Part shown: piece after piece, positions 8,219 through 15,359 of the stretch | Numbering within the stretch: the stretch's first letter is position 1 | Layout: the number at the start of each line of letters is the position of its first letter | Origin: a virus | Length of the DNA stretch: 34,590 nucleotides | Strand: one strand, 5' to 3' | IMG/VR virus record: IMGVR_UViG_3300022725_000334 | Span: 1 to 34,590 of that record | Position numbers and translations under genes: made by a program | The notes under the pieces: model-generated | What the model saw: the letters and a program-made list of their open reading frames with translations, nothing else | What the model was told of the DNA's origin: nothing | The model's database searches: none

Positions 8219-8827
8219 ATGAATGAGCAGGATTTTCTTTACCGACTGGCAGAACTGGAACGCAAGCTGGCCAACCTGATAAAGGTGGGACAGATTGTTG
8301 ATGCGGATTACCCAAAGGCCCGGGTAAAAGTGGATCTGGATTCTCGCCAAACTGGTTGGTTGCCTTGGTTCACCCATCGCGCGGGTCCGAATGCCTCTTG
8401 GGATGCCCCCGAACGCGGTGAACAAGTTGCCGTGTTATCACCTGATGGAAATCCGGCCAACGGTTTGGTCTTGCCTGCCCTTTATCAGAAAAAACACCCG
8501 GCCCCCGCCCAGTCCGAGGATATCACCCGCACTGTTTATGGTGACGGGTTGGTCGTGGAACATGACCGCGCCAACAAAATCACCCGTATCAGCGCCTTGG
8601 ACAGTGAGGGCACCCTTGTCTTTCAGGGCAAAAACATCGTCAACCGGATTGGCGACAAAGGATTTTTACACACTGATTTGGCGGGGTATGCAAGCCGCAC
8701 GACCCATGAAGGCGGCGCAAGTTTCAAGACCGAAAGCTGGCATACCGGTGCGGTCTTTGATGGTCCGCCGGATTACGGTTTCTCCCCGCCCATGGTTTTG
8801 ACTGAACCCGAGAGGGCTGGATCATGA
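8219..8827 (+). CDS. V: Baseplate spike protein (P2 gpV family)
   Basis: gpV forms the trimeric membrane-piercing spike at the tail tip. The 202-aa product has a short N-terminal helix (RLAELERKLANLIKVGQI), an OB-fold region (DADYPKARVKVDLDSRQTGWLPWF) and a short beta-repeat region. The C-terminus lacks the HxH metal-binding apex seen in P2 and many homologues. It ends instead in a proline/glycine-rich tail (FDGPPDYGFSPPM). ATG at 8219 fits the family N-terminus. An upstream TTG at 8192 would add 9 residues and overlap the proposed promoter region. It overlaps W by ATGA. Confidence 0.9.
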   Translation: MNEQDFLYRLAELERKLANLIKVGQIVDADYPKARVKVDLDSRQTGWLPWFTHRAGPNASWDAPERGEQVAVLSPDGNPANGLVLPALYQKKHPAPAQSEDITRTVYGDGLVVEHDRANKITRISALDSEGTLVFQGKNIVNRIGDKGFLHTDLAGYASRTTHEGGASFKTESWHTGAVFDGPPDYGFSPPMVLTEPERAGS

Positions 8828-9168
8828 TTGGTATGAACCGCCAAACTGGTAAACGCCTGAGCGCCATTGATCATATTCGCCAGTCCATCTCCGACATCCT
8901 GACCACACCGATCGGGACGCGGGTCATGCGTCGCACCTATGGGTCTTTCCTGTTTGAACTGATTGACGCCCCTTTTAATCCGGCCACCCGCCAGCGGATG
9001 TTTGCAGCGACTATTGACGCGCTAACACGTTGGGAACCGCGCATTTTGGTGCAAACCATTAATATCACCGGGGACATGGCCGGTCGCATCACCATTGACC
9101 TTGACGCCTTGGTAATCGAAACCGAGGAAACATTTTCCGCCACCACTGTAATCGCGAGGACGGCATGA
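8824..9168 (+). CDS. W: Baseplate wedge protein, gp25-like (P2 gpW family)
   Basis: This 114-aa protein belongs to the gp25/gpW baseplate family, which connects the baseplate wedges to the sheath. The conserved region DHIRQSISDILTTPIGTRVMRRTYGS at about residues 17-42 is diagnostic, followed by FELIDAPFNP. ATGA overlaps join it to V upstream and J downstream, showing a tightly coupled baseplate operon. Confidence 0.93.
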   Translation: MIGMNRQTGKRLSAIDHIRQSISDILTTPIGTRVMRRTYGSFLFELIDAPFNPATRQRMFAATIDALTRWEPRILVQTINITGDMAGRITIDLDALVIETEETFSATTVIARTA

Positions 9169-10145
9169 CCGGTTTTAACGCAATTGATCTATCCGCCCTG
9201 CCGGCCCCGGAAGTAATCGACACTCTTTCGTTTGAAGAAATCTTTGAACGCAAAAAATCCCGATTTCTGGAAAAATATCCGGATTACAGCGCCGCTGACC
9301 TGGAAAGCGACCCCCTTGTAAAGGAGTGGGAACGTGCTGCTTATGATGAAATCAACCTGCGCCAGGAAATGAATGATAAATGCAAGGCCCTTTTGTTGGC
9401 CTTTGCAAAGGGCGCTGACCTTGAACACCTTGGCGCAAATGTTTCTGTTAAAAAGGCAATGGTGGATCCCGGCGACGAAACAGCTAATCCGCCAGTTCCG
9501 CCCACATACGAAAAAGACGACGAATTGCGCCGGCGTATCCAATTGGCACCGGAGGCCATTACCACGGCGGGTTCCGAAGGGGCCTACACATTTCATGCCC
9601 TGTCTGCCGGGGAACGGCCAACGGATATGATGGTGGAGGCACCGGACGAAACGACATTGGTCGTTACCTATCGCTTTGATAACGCCGGATTTAGTGCAAA
9701 GGTCAAGGATGCGGCCCCCATCAAAACCGCCGCTGGCGAAGTGACGGTTTATATTCTGTCGCGCGAAGATAATGGCACACCCAGTCAAGACACACTGAAC
9801 GCCGTCACAGCCCATCTTTCCGATAAATCTGTGCGTCCATTGACGGACAATGTCATTGTTGCCGCCGCCACGATCAAGCCATGGGATTGCAAGGCTGTTC
9901 TAGAACTCTATGACGGACCGGATCCGGACGTGGTCATTGCCCAGGCTGTTGCCAACGGGGAAGCCTATAAAGACAAAAAACACAAACTGGGCGAGGCCGT
10001 GACGCGCTCCGGCCTTGATGCCGCCTTTCATGTCCCCGGCGTTAAAAATGTGACCCTGACCAAAGGCAATGGCAATCTTTGGCAGAATATAAACTGTGCC
10101 GCCCACGAGGCCCCCTATTGCACAGGCATGGAGGTAACAACCTGA
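9165..10145 (+). CDS. J: Baseplate assembly protein (P2 gpJ family)
   Basis: gpJ forms the outer baseplate wedge. The 326-aa protein shows the family features: LSALPAPEVIDTLSFEEIFERK at the start, DLESDPLVKEWERAAYDEINLRQ at about 45-67, and a helical region NDKCKALLLAFAKGADLEHLG. It then has RRRIQLAPEAITTAGSEGAY, close to the P2 pattern. The length is slightly above P2 gpJ, with a small insertion around the DPGDETANPPVPPTY segment. It is coupled to W (ATGA) and to I (TGATG). Confidence 0.93.
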   Translation: MTGFNAIDLSALPAPEVIDTLSFEEIFERKKSRFLEKYPDYSAADLESDPLVKEWERAAYDEINLRQEMNDKCKALLLAFAKGADLEHLGANVSVKKAMVDPGDETANPPVPPTYEKDDELRRRIQLAPEAITTAGSEGAYTFHALSAGERPTDMMVEAPDETTLVVTYRFDNAGFSAKVKDAAPIKTAAGEVTVYILSREDNGTPSQDTLNAVTAHLSDKSVRPLTDNVIVAAATIKPWDCKAVLELYDGPDPDVVIAQAVANGEAYKDKKHKLGEAVTRSGLDAAFHVPGVKNVTLTKGNGNLWQNINCAAHEAPYCTGMEVTT

Positions 10146-10765
10146 TGAAAAGCTTGTTGCCCCCCAATAGCACCGCATTGGAACGCGCACAGGAACACGC
10201 CTGTTCATTGGACCATATCGACTGCCCGATCAATACCCTAACCAATCCATGGACCTGTCCGGAATCTGTCCTGCCATATTTGGCCTGGGCCTTTTCTGTG
10301 GATTTCTGGGATCCTGCATGGCCCTTGGAAACCAAGCGCCGCGTTGTTGCCAATGCCTGGGAAGCTCACGCATACAAAGGCACCGTCCATGGATTGGAAA
10401 CAGCCTTGGCCAATCTGGGGCACGCCACAATGGTGGCGGAATGGTTTTCCTACGGAGGTGACCCGGCCAAGTTCAAAATTGATATTGAATTAAAAGACCG
10501 CGGCTTAAGTGAAGCTGAACAAAATAATATTCTATCAGTGATCAATTACGCAAAAAATGTCCGCTCTCACCTTGATGTCCTCAACATCTGGCTGACGTCG
10601 AACAGCACGGCACCCAAGGTTTGCGTCACCGCTTGCTGTGGCGAAGTGATCGAAGTGCTACCTCACCAGATTTCCGAACTTAACGCCGACAATGCCGTAC
10701 CGACGTTTGGTGTATCGGCTTCAACCGTTGAGTGGATTACCGTTTTGCCACAGGAGAATGCATAA
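10145..10765 (+). CDS. I: Tail protein I (P2 gpI family)
   Basis: gpI connects the baseplate to the tail fibre. Starting at ATG 10145, which overlaps the J stop, the 206-aa product begins MKSLLPPNSTALERAQE, a normal gpI N-terminus. It continues with LPYLAWAFSVDFWDPAWPLETKRRVVANAW-type sequence and HAYKGTVHGLETALANLG, all conserved in gpI. The C-terminal ~50 residues, with VCVTACCGEVIEV, are not conserved in P2. Confidence 0.92.
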   Translation: MKSLLPPNSTALERAQEHACSLDHIDCPINTLTNPWTCPESVLPYLAWAFSVDFWDPAWPLETKRRVVANAWEAHAYKGTVHGLETALANLGHATMVAEWFSYGGDPAKFKIDIELKDRGLSEAEQNNILSVINYAKNVRSHLDVLNIWLTSNSTAPKVCVTACCGEVIEVLPHQISELNADNAVPTFGVSASTVEWITVLPQENA

Positions 10766-12370
10766 ATGGCCGCCGAACAGTTCTTTTCCCTGTTGACCAC
10801 AGTCGGACAGGCTCAGCTTTCAAACGCAATGGCGTTGAACACTTCCATCAATGTTGTTGAGATGGCTGTGGGGGATGGTGAAAACGGGGCTTATTACACG
10901 CCAACAGAAAGTCAGACTGCCCTTAAAAATGAACTCTATCGTGGCACGTTGAACAACAAGTACCAACATGCCACCAACGCCAACTGGGTCGTGTTTGAAT
11001 TTGCTATTCCGGCTGAAACGGATGCCATGACTATCCGCGAAGCTGGTCTGTTCGATAGCAACGGCAATATGCTGGCGATTGCCAAACTGCCGGAAACCTA
11101 TAAACCTGCCTTGGCTCAAGGTTCCGGTAAGGACATGCTGGTGCGCTTTACCTTGCAGACATCGAATGTTGCGCAAGTCAGCTTGTTTGTCGATCCCGGC
11201 ACTGTTCTGGCGACGCATACCAAAGTGGCTCAGGATATTGAAAGCCACCGTCAGGATGCGGATCCGCATCCGAATTTGGTTACTCCGCCTGCGACGACAG
11301 AATCACTGGGAAAGGTGGAACTAGCGACTGTTGCAGAAGCCATTGCCGGAACTGATACAGATCGGGCTGTAACGCCGGTTGGGCTTAACGCAGCTATTGT
11401 CCAAAACTACGATATTCTCAAAAAGTTTGAAATGTTGGATGGCTTGCTTAATGGCATGCAGGATGACGGTGTTATCACGGTTGGTTCAAAGCTGGTTGAT
11501 CCCTACGCAGACGAGAGTCAAATAGATGTGGCTGCCTCATCTGATTACAACCATGATCCAGCAACAGCGACTATTTTAAATGGTGGTTCATCTGACCCTG
11601 GGACGTGGAACAACTCGGTTTCCGGTGGTTTTTCTATGAATAATCAGCATGCTGGGGTGCGTTTTGAGATGACCTCAAGTGGATCAATTGAATCTGTTCG
11701 TTTGAATAAATATTACGCAGGAAATCCTGGCGCCCATATTGCTCATATCTACGACGATAACGATGGTAAACCAGGAAACCTAATTGCCACTGCCGATGGC
11801 GGGTCAGGTTTTGGAGGCGGCGTCGGAATCAAAGATGCAACCTTTTCATCTGCCGTGATACCAGCCAGCGGATATTATTGGGTAATCTTTGAAGACACAG
11901 CGGGCGGGTCCCCTTCAGAAAATTGGGACGAGGTCAATAATGTTGCTGGCATCACTACATGCCGTATTGCTGACAGTAATGCTGTTACAGACCTTGATAT
12001 TGCTACCAATGCACAAGCTGCAAGCCTGCGTATTGAAATCAACGTAACATATACATATCAGATGGACGTTATCTCAAAGGTGTTAGAAGCCAACCAGGAA
12101 CCAACAAGAGGTTACATCCTGTCATTGATCGAACCCGTTGATGCGGTGATTTATGACACCGATGTTACAGCATCCCTCAGCAAAGACGATGGGGCGACTT
12201 ATGAAAGTGCAGTTGTTTCTAAGATCGGCACAGATGCAATGGGCCGGGACATCGTTTTTGGTTTTGTTGATTTCGTTGCCCAAGGCGACCAGACGATGCG
12301 CTATCGCATCCAGACACCGACTTCCAAAAAAATCAAAGTGCACGGCACGACAATGGACGGAGAAGTGTAA
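10766..12370 (+). CDS. H: Tail fibre protein, P2 gpH-like N-terminus with a divergent C-terminus
   Basis: The fibre determines host binding. Residues 1 to ~150 match the P2 gpH attachment domain (AAEQFFSLLTTVGQAQLSNA, MTIREAGLFDSNGNMLAIAKLPETYKP). A typical fibre repeat follows (TTESLGKVELATVAEAIAGTDTDRAVTPVGL) at about 178-209. From about residue 235 onward the sequence has no P2 resemblance. It contains a glycine- and aspartate-rich beta domain (HIYDDNDGKPGNLIAT; GSGFGGGVGI) and a last ~100 residues of separate beta-type sequence. Codon use from about 11480 to 12100 is visibly more AT-rich than in the flanks, suggesting modular exchange. The length is 534 aa. Confidence 0.88.
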   Translation: MAAEQFFSLLTTVGQAQLSNAMALNTSINVVEMAVGDGENGAYYTPTESQTALKNELYRGTLNNKYQHATNANWVVFEFAIPAETDAMTIREAGLFDSNGNMLAIAKLPETYKPALAQGSGKDMLVRFTLQTSNVAQVSLFVDPGTVLATHTKVAQDIESHRQDADPHPNLVTPPATTESLGKVELATVAEAIAGTDTDRAVTPVGLNAAIVQNYDILKKFEMLDGLLNGMQDDGVITVGSKLVDPYADESQIDVAASSDYNHDPATATILNGGSSDPGTWNNSVSGGFSMNNQHAGVRFEMTSSGSIESVRLNKYYAGNPGAHIAHIYDDNDGKPGNLIATADGGSGFGGGVGIKDATFSSAVIPASGYYWVIFEDTAGGSPSENWDEVNNVAGITTCRIADSNAVTDLDIATNAQAASLRIEINVTYTYQMDVISKVLEANQEPTRGYILSLIEPVDAVIYDTDVTASLSKDDGATYESAVVSKIGTDAMGRDIVFGFVDFVAQGDQTMRYRIQTPTSKKIKVHGTTMDGEV

Positions 12371-12829
12371 ATGGACTCTCGACTCTTGAACTTTTTTCTT
12401 AATCAAGCGGACCCGGTTGGGGCGGCAAGAACAATTGAGGAAAAACAGCTTGTTGGGATCGCAAAAGTCAAAAGAGCCGCCGAAACTGCTCGCAAGAAAT
12501 TTATTACCCCCGGCTCTGGCAAAACCAAAGAATACACCTTCAAACAGGATGAGGTGAAGCGATACCGTTCAGCCGCCGCTGCCAATGAAACCCTTATTGA
12601 TAGTGACTACCCTTGGGCTGTGGATCGTGCCGCCCTTCTGACGACACCTGTTGTTACAGTCAGTGTTGCCGATGTGATCACTGAATGGGAAACCATAGGT
12701 GCCGGTTGGGAAGCTGTCGCCCGTCAAATCGCAAAATTGGAAGAAGCTGCAACGGAAGCCATCCGGGCAGCAACCAATGAGGCGCAAATTCGCGCTGCTA
12801 TGGCCATCTCGTGGCCCACCCCACAGTAA
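12371..12829 (+). CDS. Uncharacterised protein in the tail-fibre-assembly (P2 G) position
   Basis: This gene starts one base after the fibre stop and encodes 152 aa. The first ~60 residues are basic (KVKRAAETARKKFITPGSGKTKEY). The rest is helical and alanine-rich, with YPWAVDRAALL and a C-terminal AATEAIRAATNEAQIRAAM. Its location immediately after the fibre and before the sheath is where P2 has the fibre-assembly gene G. It shows no clear gpG sequence, so a chaperone role is inferred from position only. Proteins with the DYPWAVDRA-type motif are common beside fibres in alphaproteobacterial phages. Confidence 0.7.
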   Translation: MDSRLLNFFLNQADPVGAARTIEEKQLVGIAKVKRAAETARKKFITPGSGKTKEYTFKQDEVKRYRSAAAANETLIDSDYPWAVDRAALLTTPVVTVSVADVITEWETIGAGWEAVARQIAKLEEAATEAIRAATNEAQIRAAMAISWPTPQ

Positions 12830-12841
12830 ACGGAGTCCCCC

Positions 12842-14014
12842 ATGCCTACAGATTATCATCACGGCGTCCGCGTTATTGAAATTAACAACGGCACGCGCCC
12901 GATCCGCACGATCCGCACCGCCGTAATCGGTGTTGTTGTCACCGGCCCCACCGCCGACCCGACGTATTTCCCGGAAAATGAACTGGTCCAGATTACAGAT
13001 GTATATGAGGCCCTGGACAAAGCCGGTGACGACGGCACCGCGCCTTATGTGTTTGATGCCATCAAGGACCAGGCAAACCCGTTGATCCTTGCCGTGCGCG
13101 TCCCCGAAGGCGGTGACGACGCCGAAACGACCAGCAATGTCATTGGCGGCGTGACGGACGGTGTAAAGACCGGCATGCAAGCCCTGATGGATGCACAAAC
13201 CAAATTTGGCTATAAGCCGCGCATCTTAGGTGCGCCGGGGCTGGACAATCTGGCCGTTGCAACAGAACTGGCATCGATCGCCGCGCAAACACGGGCATTT
13301 GGGTATGTTTCCGCTTGGGATTGCGTGGATACAGCCGCTGCCGTTGCCTATCGCGACAACTTCGGTCAACGCGAAATGATGGTGATTTGGCCCGATTTTA
13401 TGACGTGGGACACCATCAACAACCAGTCCCGTGTTGCTTGGGCGACAGCCCGCGCCCTTGGCCTGCGCGCCAAGATTGATGAGGAAATCGGCTGGCACCG
13501 CACCCTGTCAAATATCCCCGTTAACGGCGTAACCGGTCTTTCCAAATCTGTGCATTGGGAATTGCAGGACCCGGCAACCGAGGCCGGTATCCTCAACGCC
13601 GCAGAGGTCACAACACTGATCAACAAGGACGGTTATCGTTTTTGGGGATCACGCACCTGCACAACCGATCCGCTGTTTGCCTTTGAAAACTATACCCGTA
13701 CCGCTCAGGTCCTGGCAGACACAATGGCAGAGGCGCATATGTGGGCCGTAGACAAGCCCATGCACCCGACACTGGTGAAAGATATGGTCGAAGGGATCAA
13801 TTCCAAACTGCGCAGCCTGAAAACAAACGGCTACATCTTGGGCGGGGAGTCCTGGTTTGATCCCAAATACAATTCGAAAGAGGAACTGAAAGCCGGAAAA
13901 TTGTCAATTTCCTACGATTACACCCCGGTTCCGCCGGCAGAAAACATCAACCTGCGCCAGCACATCACGGACCGCTATCTGATGGATTTCGCCGCCCAGA
14001 TCGCTGCCGCCTAA
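12842..14014 (+). CDS. FI: Tail sheath protein (P2 gpFI family)
   Basis: The contractile sheath subunit. The 390-aa product begins with [20 protein letters not shown] and [14 protein letters not shown], the family N-terminus. It has [20 protein letters not shown] in the middle and [21 protein letters not shown] near 270-290. The C-terminus [21 protein letters not shown] is also characteristic. The length is normal. A GGAG site lies 6 bases before ATG. No palindrome like those at 2494 and 8151 lies upstream, so it may be read from the V promoter or from a promoter I cannot see. Confidence 0.96.
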   Translation: MPTDYHHGVRVIEINNGTRPIRTIRTAVIGVVVTGPTADPTYFPENELVQITDVYEALDKAGDDGTAPYVFDAIKDQANPLILAVRVPEGGDDAETTSNVIGGVTDGVKTGMQALMDAQTKFGYKPRILGAPGLDNLAVATELASIAAQTRAFGYVSAWDCVDTAAAVAYRDNFGQREMMVIWPDFMTWDTINNQSRVAWATARALGLRAKIDEEIGWHRTLSNIPVNGVTGLSKSVHWELQDPATEAGILNAAEVTTLINKDGYRFWGSRTCTTDPLFAFENYTRTAQVLADTMAEAHMWAVDKPMHPTLVKDMVEGINSKLRSLKTNGYILGGESWFDPKYNSKEELKAGKLSISYDYTPVPPAENINLRQHITDRYLMDFAAQIAAA

Positions 14015-14053
14015 CCCGTCCCACCCGGAACATTTAAGCAAGGATAAGTCATT

Positions 14054-14563
14054 ATGATCCCCCAAACGATTTCAAACTTTAATCTTATCTTTGATGGGGT
14101 CGGCTTTGTCGGCCTGATCGAGGAAATGAACCTCCCCAAACTTGTGCGCAAAGTCGAAGAATACCGCAACGGCGGCATGTTCGCCCCGGCAGAACTGGAC
14201 CTCGGCATGGAAGCGCTTGAAGCTGATTTCACCGTGACCGGCTACAACAAGGAAATTATTAAAAAGTACGGCGTTCAGGCCGTTGATGGTGTCCTGTGCC
14301 GTTTGCTGGCCGCCGAGACACCAGACAGCGGCGGCGCTACAGATGCAATTGAGATTGTCATGCGTGGCCGTTGGCGCGAACTGGAACTGGGTACAGTAAA
14401 AACCGGGGAGAAAAATACCACGAAAGTGACCTTCCCGATGACCTATTTTAAGTACAGCGAAAACGGCGAAGATTTGATCGAAATCGACACCGTCAACATG
14501 ATTTTCAAGGTCGCTGGAAAAGACTTGCTGGAAAGCACACGCAAAGCCCTGTCCATCGCCTAA
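14054..14563 (+). CDS. FII: Major tail tube protein (P2 gpFII family)
   Basis: This 169-aa protein forms the inner tail tube. The family pattern is clear: FNLIFDGVGFVGLIEEMNLPKLVRKVEEYRNGGM-type N-terminus, then LDLGMEALEADFTVTGYNKEI, and KVTFPMTYFKYSENGEDLIEIDTVNMIFKV near the end. The length equals P2 FII. It follows the sheath gene by 39 bases with an AAGGAT site. Confidence 0.95.
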   Translation: MIPQTISNFNLIFDGVGFVGLIEEMNLPKLVRKVEEYRNGGMFAPAELDLGMEALEADFTVTGYNKEIIKKYGVQAVDGVLCRLLAAETPDSGGATDAIEIVMRGRWRELELGTVKTGEKNTTKVTFPMTYFKYSENGEDLIEIDTVNMIFKVAGKDLLESTRKALSIA

Positions 14564-14621
14564 TCAGCAGATTAGGCCCGCGATTAAACAAGCAACGCCC
14601 CCGACAAACAGGATTTAGATC

Positions 14622-14927
14622 ATGTCAAAAGACCTTACAAAAACCGTTAAACTCTGCTTCCCGATCCCCTACGGCAAGGACAAGACCTTGGAAGAACTGA
14701 CTTTGCGCAAACCCACTGCCGGGGAATTGCGCGGAACCAAACTGGCACGGATTTCTGAAATTGATATCGACGAATTTCTGAAAGTACTGCCCCGCATCGC
14801 ACAGCCGGCTGTCACCGAAGGGCAGTTGGTGATGTTGGATCCGTCGGACCTGATGGAGTTGGCCAACGAGTTTGCGGATTTTTTCACGCGACCGACCACT
14901 GGGGGCGCAAGTACCCCGCAATCGTAA
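14622..14927 (+). CDS. E: Tail assembly protein E (P2 gpE family)
   Basis: This 101-aa protein is the zero-frame product of the tail-assembly pair that sits before the tape measure gene in almost all long-tailed phages. The sequence LRKPTAGELRGTKLARISEIDIDEFLKVLPRIAQP is typical of the P2 E family. Its last third contains the heptamer at 14879-14885, where a fraction of ribosomes should shift to make E+E'. It acts as a chaperone of the tape measure protein by family knowledge. Confidence 0.92.
   Translation: MSKDLTKTVKLCFPIPYGKDKTLEELTLRKPTAGELRGTKLARISEIDIDEFLKVLPRIAQPAVTEGQLVMLDPSDLMELANEFADFFTRPTTGGASTPQS
14879..14885 (+). other. -1 ribosomal frameshift slippery heptamer T TTT TTC
   Basis: In the E frame the codons read GAT TTT TTC, so positions 14879-14885 form T TTT TTC, a canonical X XXY YYZ -1 heptamer. 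Shifting back one base joins the E frame to the open E' frame, which runs to 15100. P2 uses a T-run heptamer of the same kind for its E+E' product. The downstream GC-rich stretch could form a stimulatory structure; I did not fold it. Confidence 0.85.
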
Positions 14928-15100
14928 TACCTGACGACATTGTCGCTGCCTGGGCCACGATAAACGAGGCTTTTGGCGGCGGCTGGATGCCCTCGGCGAT
15001 GGATAACATGTCGATGGAAGAATTTGTCGAATGGTATGACGAAGCGGTCCACCGCATCAAAGAGAAAAACCGCCAGATCGAACACAGCGGGGGAGCGTAA
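14885..15100 (+). CDS. E': E' frameshift extension (P2 GpE' family), made only as E+E' fusion
   Basis: After the -1 shift the frame encodes about 71 residues to the TAA at 15098-15100. These include DDIVAAWATINEAFGGGWMPSAMDN and SMEEFVEWYDEAVHRIKEKN, written here as two overlapping landmarks of the P2 GpE' family (aromatic-rich, MSMEEF..W). No start codon with a good ribosome site precedes the conserved part, which supports expression by frameshift. The stop abuts the stop of the convergent small gene at 15101. Confidence 0.85.
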   Translation, partial: HATDHWGRKYPAIVIPDDIVAAWATINEAFGGGWMPSAMDNMSMEEFVEWYDEAVHRIKEKNRQIEHSGGA

Positions 15101-15322
15101 TTAAGCGTTGCCCCGTTGTGCTTTGCGGATGGTTTCAAGCCCAGTTTCAGCATGCAGCAACTGTAATTCGGCACCGCTCAAATGCTCACACTCAACGCCC
15201 ATAGCATTCAAGTCTTTGCGCATAGACCGCTCTTTGATCCAGCGAAACGGCGCTGAGATCATCAAAACTGCCAGATAAAGGACCACCAAAACGGCGGCGA
15301 TGAGCAGACCAAGTTCAAACAT
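15101..15322 (-). CDS. Small single-pass membrane protein on the opposite strand inside the tail operon
   Basis: ATG at 15322 on the minus strand has an AGGGAAA Shine-Dalgarno 4 bases upstream and opens 73 codons ending at 15101, one base after the E' stop. The protein has an N-terminal membrane helix of about residues 5-27 (LLIAAVLVVLYLAVLMI). A basic turn (PFRWIKERSMRK) and an acidic, helical cytoplasmic tail (VECEHLSGAELQLLHAETGLETI) follow. I do not recognise the family. A reverse-strand gene between E' and the tape measure is not part of the P2 plan and looks like a moron, possibly expressed in the lysogen. A longer open frame extends upstream but runs antisense to T and is not supported. 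Confidence 0.68.
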   Translation of the reverse strand: MFELGLLIAAVLVVLYLAVLMISAPFRWIKERSMRKDLNAMGVECEHLSGAELQLLHAETGLETIRKAQRGNA

Positions 15323-15359
15323 GAGTTTCCCTATATAAAACCGTCTAGGACAGTATAGC

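Noticed and set aside
9189-9815. 208-codon minus-strand frame opposite gpJ
   Set aside because: It is antisense to a conserved baseplate gene and has no recognisable protein features.
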